Source: Candidatus Zixiibacteriota bacterium
Lineage (GTDB): Bacteria > Zixibacteria > MSB-5A5 > GN15 > FEB-12
DNA: 8,611 bases
Reading direction: 5' to 3'
Assembly (NCBI GenBank): GCA_003641405.1
Contig: QNAF01000107.1
Location: 1-8,611, forward strand
Shown here piece after piece: positions 7,158 through 8,611 of this stretch. How positions within the stretch are numbered: the first letter of the stretch is position 1; the number at the start of each line of letters is the position of its first letter. The translations under genes and the position numbers were made by a program. A model generated the notes under the pieces. It made no database searches, was not told where the DNA came from, and saw only the letters and a list, made by a program, of their open reading frames with translations.

Positions 7158-7916
7158 GTGGAACGTCTGAAACGATTCAGTGTTATAAGCTACGAAATGG
7201 CAATATGCATATTAACTCTCTTCCTGCTTCTGACTGTAGCAGACACTCGAGCAGGGACAGAACTTGAGATCAGGGACAACAACTTCGATTTTGGTATGGT
7301 AGCCCAGAACTGCACAGTAACACACAGGTGTTGGTTTCATTCGGTTGGAGACGACACCGTGACCATATTCGATATCAAGACTGGCTGCGGCTGTGCAACA
7401 GCTCCGCTGCAAAGAACACAACTGAGCCCTGGCGACAGTCTTGAAGTAGTGACCTCCTGGCAGACACGGGCAGCGAGGGGCGAAGTTGGTCAGACTGTGT
7501 ATGTTTATTCTAACGCGAGTACGAATCCGGCGCGTTACTCATTCTCAGCGACCGTGATACAGACACCTGACACAACAGTTGATGTGGCTGTTCTGCCTGA
7601 GAAGATTCAGATTTCCGAAGGCTCAGGAGTACAAGTCGCCCACAACTTCACCATCGAGAATCGAACCGCTAATGACCTGGCTATTGAGCTTGCTTCGCCG
7701 GTAGATGATGAGTATAGTCTCACGTTTCCGGATACGGTTCACGCCAACAGCTCAGTTTTGGGGACTGTGAACGTGAAAACGCAATATATGGACCAGGAGT
7801 TCGAACGGTCGTTTACACTGCGACTTATCCGAAAAGTGAACAGTTGTTACCTGCTGACCGTACCGATTGTACAGGGAGACTTCAGTTTCCGTCCAAGATT
7901 TACGACAACAGAATAG
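7158..7916 (+). CDS. Exported DUF1573 protein with a Cys-Gly-Cys motif, about 252 aa
   Basis: An N-terminal positively charged stretch (ERLKRF) and a hydrophobic core (AICILTLFLLLTVA) ending near DTRAG form a probable Sec-type signal peptide. The mature part starts as a DUF1573 Ig-like domain: NNFDFGMVAQNCTVTHRC, then SVGDDTVTIFDIKTGCGCATAPL, carrying the family's hallmark C-G-C pair (codons 7386-7388 and 7392-7394). Two more Cys lie upstream in the same domain. A second beta-rich domain follows from about 7590, aligning with the downstream paralogue (IENRTANDLAIEL against IQNVSEKELEIKL). The function of DUF1573 is unknown; the paired Cys suggest disulfide or metal chemistry outside the cytoplasm. 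Start is uncertain: GTG 7158 keeps the charged n-region, ATG 7197 is the only ATG, and TTG 7119 overlaps the putative promoter. Only 38 nt separate it from the next gene, so they are probably cotranscribed. Confidence 0.8.
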   Translation: MERLKRFSVISYEMAICILTLFLLLTVADTRAGTELEIRDNNFDFGMVAQNCTVTHRCWFHSVGDDTVTIFDIKTGCGCATAPLQRTQLSPGDSLEVVTSWQTRAARGEVGQTVYVYSNASTNPARYSFSATVIQTPDTTVDVAVLPEKIQISEGSGVQVAHNFTIENRTANDLAIELASPVDDEYSLTFPDTVHANSSVLGTVNVKTQYMDQEFERSFTLRLIRKVNSCYLLTVPIVQGDFSFRPRFTTTE

Positions 7917-7954
7917 ACCTTCCAAATAAACAGGAGAACCGACAGGATAAGCAA

Positions 7955-8611
7955 ATGAGCAAGATGAAAAGATCAATGATAACTACACTGGTTTTGTTGG
8001 GACTGGTACTGATAGCCGCCTCGGCGTTTACAGCACCCCACATGACTCTTCCGGAGACGGAATTTAATTTCGGGTACGTCCCGCAACATTCCAAGATTTC
8101 TCATGACTTCTGGATTTACTCCGACGGCGACGATTCGCTGAAAATCATCAAAGTGGTGCCTGGCTGAGGCTGCACCAAGGCTCCGCTTGAGAAATCGGAG
8201 CTTGCTGTCGGCGACAGCACAAAAATCGAGATAATCTTCTCTACCAAACGATACAAGAATCGCATTCAGAAGTCACCTCGTATCGAAACAAACGAAGGTG
8301 ATGAAAAGCGGAGAGTCACCATTATCTCCCAGGTTATTGATCGACCGGATTCCACATATCCCGTGATCATCAAACCGTATAAGCTGGACATCTCGCAATT
8401 CGGCGAGAAAGTCAGGGACGAGATGAAATTCACTATCCAGAATGTCTCCGAAAAGGAACTGGAGATCAAGCTGGTAGCTTTCCCAGGAACATATGCGGAA
8501 GTCGAACTACCTGAAAAGATCAAGGCCGGTCAGAGCGCAGAAGGTGTTGTGAAACTCAAGGAAGGCAGGCTCGAAGAATCGTTCGAGAAATCTTTCACTT
8601 TTGAACTGAAC
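7955..8611 (+). CDS. Predicted selenocysteine-containing DUF1573 protein (in-frame UGA, U-G-C motif), open at the right edge
   Basis: ATG 7955 follows AGGA (7944-7947) by 7 nt. A signal peptide is clear: MSKMKR, then a hydrophobic core, with likely cleavage after SAFTA (about residue 27). The DUF1573 domain begins TEFNFGYVPQHSKISHDFWIYSDGDDSLKI as two adjoining blocks (35-64). Residue 71 is TGA (8165-8167), between VVPG and GCTKAPL. The upstream paralogue reads KTG-C-GCATAPL here, so UGA sits exactly on the first Cys of C-G-C. The frame continues 148 codons without a stop to the window end, and the downstream part still matches the paralogue, including the second Ig-like domain (DISQFGEKV through ESFEKSFTFELN). 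A hairpin follows at SECIS distance. A nonsense mutation or base-call error remains possible, but the position makes Sec the better explanation. The C-terminus is missing. Confidence 0.78.
8165..8167 (+). other. In-frame UGA codon, predicted selenocysteine (residue 71)
   Basis: TGA replaces the Cys codon found at the same alignment position in the neighbouring paralogue (TGC 7386-7388). The second Cys of the motif (TGC 8171-8173) is retained, giving U-G-C. UGA is a true stop for four other genes in this window (ending at 2073, 3837, 5314 and 6108), so general reassignment of UGA is not supported. Confidence 0.75.
8178..8203 (+). promoter_or_regulatory. Candidate bacterial SECIS stem-loop
   Basis: GCTCCG (8180-8185) pairs perfectly with CGGAGC (8196-8201). 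It is extended outward by a G-U and an A-U pair (8179/8202, 8178/8203), and two further T-A pairs are possible inside the loop (8187/8194, 8188/8193). The apical loop is then GAGA (8189-8192), with G at its first position. The apical loop begins 21 nt after the UGA, inside the 16-37 nt range usually used for bacterial SECIS elements. The sequence also encodes protein, as bacterial SECIS elements do. It lacks the GGUC-like loop and bulged U of the E. coli fdhF element, so SelB recognition is inferred only. Confidence 0.55.
8203..8219 (+). repeat. Second perfect hairpin after the candidate SECIS
   Basis: TGCTGTC (8203-8209) pairs with GACAGCA (8213-8219) around a GGC loop: seven perfect base pairs immediately after the first hairpin. 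Its apical loop is 42 nt past the UGA, farther than usual for a SECIS. It may support recoding by stacking on the first hairpin or slowing the ribosome, or be incidental. Confidence 0.4.

Noticed and set aside
8165..8167. TGA as a nonsense mutation, pseudogene or genuine stop of a 70-residue protein
   Set aside because: The frame continues 148 codons without stop or frameshift, the downstream protein still aligns with the paralogue, and the codon falls exactly on a motif Cys. A random stop would rarely land there. Base-call error cannot be fully excluded without reads.
2073..8167. UGA reassigned genome-wide to Trp or Gly (codes 4 or 25)
   Set aside because: Four other genes end naturally at TGA, and reading through the M20 TGA meets another stop within a few codons.

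Overview
The window (about 50% GC by eye, standard bacterial code) carries nine protein-coding genes on both strands. The mix points to an uncultured, probably Gram-negative-type bacterium: an M29 aminopeptidase, an M20 dipeptidase, an ABC-2 exporter, a GT28-like glycosyltransferase and exported DUF1573 proteins. The FCB group (for example a Zixibacteria-like lineage) would fit, but that placement is a guess from gene content.

Layout. Bases 1-604 (minus) are the N-terminal part of a glycosyltransferase-like protein that runs off the left edge. It has no ATG, but a perfect AGGAGG sits 6 nt before an ATA codon. Bases 605-926 are a divergent control region. Bases 927-2066 (plus) encode an M29 aminopeptidase with all expected metal ligands. 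It ends 6 bp from the convergent EamA transporter (2978-2073, minus). Upstream of EamA, on the minus strand, are an SDR-family protein lacking the catalytic Tyr (3837-3040) and an M20 dipeptidase (5204-3837) whose stop overlaps the SDR start. A strong sigma70-like promoter (5245-5273) precedes the M20 gene. Before it lies a two-gene ABC exporter (ATPase 7052-6108, permease 6111-5314) with a 4-nt ATGA overlap. A divergent control region (7053-7157) leads to a plus-strand pair of tandem paralogous exported DUF1573 proteins (7158-7916, and 7955 to the right edge).

Main finding. The second DUF1573 gene has an in-frame TGA at 8165-8167, exactly where its neighbour has the first Cys of the family's C-G-C motif (TGC at 7386-7388). 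The frame then stays open for 148 codons to the window edge and still aligns with the neighbour. A stem-loop at 8178-8203 lies at the spacing expected of a bacterial SECIS. Four other genes here end in TGA, so UGA is not globally reassigned. The best reading is a selenocysteine-containing DUF1573 protein (U-G-C motif) next to its Cys paralogue. A standard gene caller would reduce it to a 70-residue stub.

How the genes work together. The aminopeptidase, dipeptidase and EamA carrier suggest peptide or amino-acid turnover and export of small metabolites. The ABC pair is a separate exporter of unknown substrate. The DUF1573 pair would act outside the cytoplasm, with a C/U-x-C redox or metal-binding site. 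These functional links are inference from proximity.
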